A stretch of 64,000 nt of DNA from Calothrix sp. NIES-4105. GTDB taxonomy: Bacteria > Cyanobacteriota > Cyanobacteriia > Cyanobacteriales > Nostocaceae. Of the stretch, positions 62,070 to 64,000 are shown one piece after another. Below the pieces are notes generated by a model, which worked only from the letters and a program-made list of their open reading frames with translations, did not search any database and was not told where the DNA came from. Position 1 is the stretch's first letter. Every line of letters starts with the position of its first letter. A program made the translations under genes and the position numbers. Where the stretch lies: positions 41,313-105,312 of the forward strand of contig NZ_AP018293.1 of the NCBI RefSeq assembly GCF_002368415.1. Reading direction: 5' to 3'.

Positions 62070-63254
62070 TTAAAGTTCGTGCGTCGGGCTATTTTTCTGC
62101 ATTCTCTGCTGTTTTTGATGTTCTTGTTGTAGCTCGGATGCTGCTAGAATGACTAACTCTTTGATCTCGGTTGGTGTACGTTCAATCAGAGTAGCGTTGA
62201 TGGTTTGCTTTATTTCTTCTAATGGTCTTCCGGATTGCAGTAAGTGTTTGACTATTTTTATGTCCTGTTCGTTGGCTGCTTCAAGTTCTCTGTTTAGGGA
62301 TGTTTGTTGATACGTGTGCTTGGAGTTTGTAATATCAGTTGTGTTTGTATTAATGTTTGCATCAGTGTTTGTATCGGTGTTTGTATTAGTGTTTGTGTCG
62401 ATGGGCAAGTTGTTGTTTTCTTTTTTTGCTGGCGCCGCATTATGTGCCAACTGTTTATCGTTTATCGAGTCGTAACTTACACCTTTGTGCTTTTGTAGTC
62501 CCGTCCATGTGTAGGCTGCTCCCAAATGAGAACCACTAAATGCTTGTCCTAATAATTTGTAGCTAATGCCTTTTGATTTGCCGTTACGAGTTAAACCGTG
62601 ACGAACTTCTACACCGGATTCAAGTAATCGCTCGATAAATTTTGACATTGTTGGGTGGTCGGTAGTGGCATCTTCAATTATTTTTTGGAGTTTAACTTTA
62701 ATTGGCAGTTCTGGGGGTGCATCCCTACTACCCGAATCGTACTCAGTTTGCTCTCGCTCTATTCGGCGGTGCTGTCCTGTGCTAGCTGTACGCTCCAATT
62801 TCTCATGGCTGGATGGTACTGGCTCTAAATTATATTCAAGTTCTAACTGCCGAACTATTACTTCGCTGCGCTTATAATCCCACCCATCATGTACGCACTT
62901 GCCATCATTTAATCTAATGCGACTTGCCACTATATGTATGTGGTCGTTGTCTTTATCGCTGTGGCGGTAAACTACATATTGGTTGTTGTTAAAGTTCATG
63001 CCTGTTAAGTAGCGCTCGGCAATTTCGTTCCAAGTATCGTCAGGTAAATACTCACCTGGCGCGGCGGAGAGCGAAACGTGATAAACTGCCCTAGAAACGT
63101 TTGGGTTTAGTTGCCGTGAAAATCTAAATTCGGCTGCAAGTTCTCGCGGGTTTCGCCCTGACATATTTCCACCAATTCGCTCGGCTTCTTCTTTGTTCTC
63201 GACGTATTCGAGCAAACCGCGAAAGCCTCGTCCTTTAATTTGCTTGGCTATCAT
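62070..63254 (-). CDS. Relaxase (MobA/VirD2-like)
   Basis: 394 residues. The N-terminal relaxase domain (1-150) has a likely catalytic Tyr in GFRGLLEYVENKE, a strand-forming SRAVYHVSLSAAPGE, and the metal-binding histidine motif YRHSDKDNDHIHIVASRI, as in PF03432 relaxases. The rest is a linker with a 12-bp-repeat-encoded NTNTDTNTD tract and a helical C-terminus. The protein would nick oriT and lead single-stranded plasmid DNA into a recipient. It follows the MobC-like gene by 17 bases; AAGGAG lies 13 bases before the ATG. No type IV secretion genes are in the window, so the plasmid is at least mobilisable. Confidence 0.88.
   Translation of the reverse strand: MIAKQIKGRGFRGLLEYVENKEEAERIGGNMSGRNPRELAAEFRFSRQLNPNVSRAVYHVSLSAAPGEYLPDDTWNEIAERYLTGMNFNNNQYVVYRHSDKDNDHIHIVASRIRLNDGKCVHDGWDYKRSEVIVRQLELEYNLEPVPSSHEKLERTASTGQHRRIEREQTEYDSGSRDAPPELPIKVKLQKIIEDATTDHPTMSKFIERLLESGVEVRHGLTRNGKSKGISYKLLGQAFSGSHLGAAYTWTGLQKHKGVSYDSINDKQLAHNAAPAKKENNNLPIDTNTNTNTDTNTDANINTNTTDITNSKHTYQQTSLNRELEAANEQDIKIVKHLLQSGRPLEEIKQTINATLIERTPTEIKELVILAASELQQEHQKQQRMQKNSPTHEL
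62341..62400 (-). repeat. Five 12-bp tandem repeats inside the relaxase gene
   Basis: 62341-62400 is exactly five units of (G/A)TGTTTGTATTA and variants, coding on the minus strand for NTNTDTNTDANINTNT. It is likely a slippage-prone linker whose length may vary between strains. Confidence 0.75.
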
Positions 63255-63271
63255 TGTTTGTAAAGTACTCC

Positions 63272-63652
63272 TTAATCTTCAAAATCCTCTAAATCATCTT
63301 CGTCGTTAAGGAGTGACTCATCACTTGATGTAATTTCTCGGCGTATTTGATGCAGTATTTCTCGAAGTGCTTCCAACTCGCCACACGAGTATGGTGGTTT
63401 TTGCCCCAATTTTATCGCCGCGTTAGCGGATGCTGTGAGTTGGTTGATATTGTTTCCAATTCTCCCTAGTTCGATGTAAGTGTCTATAGCTATCTTAGTA
63501 ACTCGCTTCGGTAATGGGCGTAGTAGCGCGTTACGCCTAAACAACTCTGAACATGAGAGTCCGGCTTGGGATGCTCTCGAATGAATCATCTCAAATTCCA
63601 AATCGGACACACGGATTTGCATTATTTTGGTACGAACTATTGAGCGTGACAT
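63272..63652 (-). CDS. MobC-like relaxosome accessory protein
   Basis: 126 residues from the ATG at 63652 (MSRSIVRTKIMQIRVSDLEF); an in-frame TTG at 63670 would add six. The start has a ribbon-helix-helix unit (TKIMQIRVSDLEFEMIHSRA) and the middle matches the MobC/BMC family (ELGRIGNNINQLTASANAAI). The C-terminus is acidic (DEDDLEDFED). MobC proteins bind oriT and help the relaxase melt the nick region. It is the first gene of the mob pair. Confidence 0.85.
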   Translation of the reverse strand: MSRSIVRTKIMQIRVSDLEFEMIHSRASQAGLSCSELFRRNALLRPLPKRVTKIAIDTYIELGRIGNNINQLTASANAAIKLGQKPPYSCGELEALREILHQIRREITSSDESLLNDEDDLEDFED

Positions 63653-63751
63653 GGGTAAACCAAAAATCAAAGTATGTTCATTTAATGGTTGCCGATGGTG
63701 TGTTTGTGATTGGCGCCTGTTGTGTTGTCAATTTGGGTGTAATGAAGGCGC

Positions 63752-63908
63752 CACTCGCTGCGCTCAAATTCAAAATGCAAAATTCAAAATTCAAAGTTGA
63801 AGAGGTAATCCAATATCCTCTAATCTATACACGCTCGAAGTATATTTCAATACTGTCTTCGCATTTTGAATTTTTAATTTTTAATTTTGAATTTGAGCGA
63901 AGCGAGCG
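63752..63908. repeat. Inverted repeat with 25-bp arms and AT-rich core
   Basis: 63752-63776 (CACTCGCTGCGCTCAAATTC, then AAAAT) and 63884-63908 are near-perfect complements, differing at two positions. Inside are repeated AATTCAAA units. Such elements ending in GAGCGAAGCGAGCG are widespread, probably non-autonomous repeats of cyanobacterial genomes. Confidence 0.7.
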
Positions 63909-63919
63909 GGGGGTTTCTT

Positions 63920-64000
63920 AAGGGGGTATCCCCCTTGAGCCAGCCTGCCCGTACCGAGCGCAAGCGATGGTAAAACGTAAGTTTTAGGGCATGGCTGGCT
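63920..64000. repeat. Cluster of palindromes upstream of the mob genes (candidate oriT)
   Basis: AAGGGGGTATCCCCCTT (63920-63936) is a perfect palindrome. AGCCAGCCTGCCC (63938-63950) pairs with GGGCATGGCTGGCT (63987-64000), and within that loop TAAAACGTAAGTTTTA (63971-63986) forms another hairpin. Nested inverted repeats upstream of mobC are what an origin of transfer looks like. The window ends inside the structure, so its extent is unknown. Confidence 0.45.

Noticed and set aside
1..64000. tRNA, rRNA or riboswitch genes
   Set aside because: No cloverleaf-like or rRNA-like sequence noticed; a dedicated covariance search would be decisive.

Overview
The window looks like part of a plasmid from a filamentous (probably Nostocales) cyanobacterium. 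The grounds are a cyanobacterial-type plasmid replication protein (CyRepA1 family), tandem iteron-like repeats, a relaxase plus MobC pair, a Tn7-like transposon, and very frequent GGCGCC palindromes (at least sixteen in the first 6.1 kb). The species assignment is inference. No rRNA, tRNA or CRISPR array was seen.

Layout. (1) 1-1.8 kb: the N-terminal part of a parvulin-type peptidylprolyl isomerase of the kind found beside type I secretion genes, running off the left edge, and a divergent family 2 glycosyltransferase. (2) 1.8-38.2 kb, minus strand: a probable three-gene operon made of two paralogous ~245-residue proteins of unknown function and an 11,597-codon gene for a giant modular extracellular protein. 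Its modules are two HExxH protease-like domains, two LamG-like domains, about 30 CARDB repeats, PA14, Ig/cadherin-like repeats, an RHS-like stretch, dockerin, beta-propellers, a hydrolase-like domain, a NUC1 nuclease domain, PKD and Calx-beta repeats. A complete pentapeptide-repeat gene with its own ribosome binding site lies antisense inside it at 6222-6746. (3) 38.2-39.4 kb: non-coding, with direct and inverted repeats. (4) 39.4-45.0 kb, minus strand: an uncharacterised operon with a membrane-anchored P-loop ATPase, a polytopic membrane protein, a secreted protein, and two membrane micro-proteins of 32 and 35 residues. (5) 45.5-52.8 kb: replication region with a ribbon-helix-helix protein, a putative replication protein with XRE domain, three 22-bp iterons, three 16-bp repeats, two leader-like mini-ORFs and the CyRepA1 gene. 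(6) 52.9-62.0 kb: an N6-adenine methyltransferase gene split by an 8,020-bp Tn7-like element (tnsA, tnsB, tnsC, tniQ/tnsD plus one cargo gene). Its inverted ends and a 5-bp target duplication (ACAAT) are readable to the base. (7) 62.0-64.0 kb: relaxase and MobC genes, then a cluster of palindromes that could be an origin of transfer.

How the parts fit: replication and mobilisation genes maintain and move the plasmid. The giant protein operon, with the neighbouring secretion-associated isomerase, is the main surface or extracellular cargo. The transposon looks recently acquired: it has no GGCGCC or GCGCGC in 8 kb, while both flanks have them. The strongest unusual observation is the antisense pentapeptide-repeat gene, whose reverse strand is read as a five-residue-periodic linker of the giant protein.
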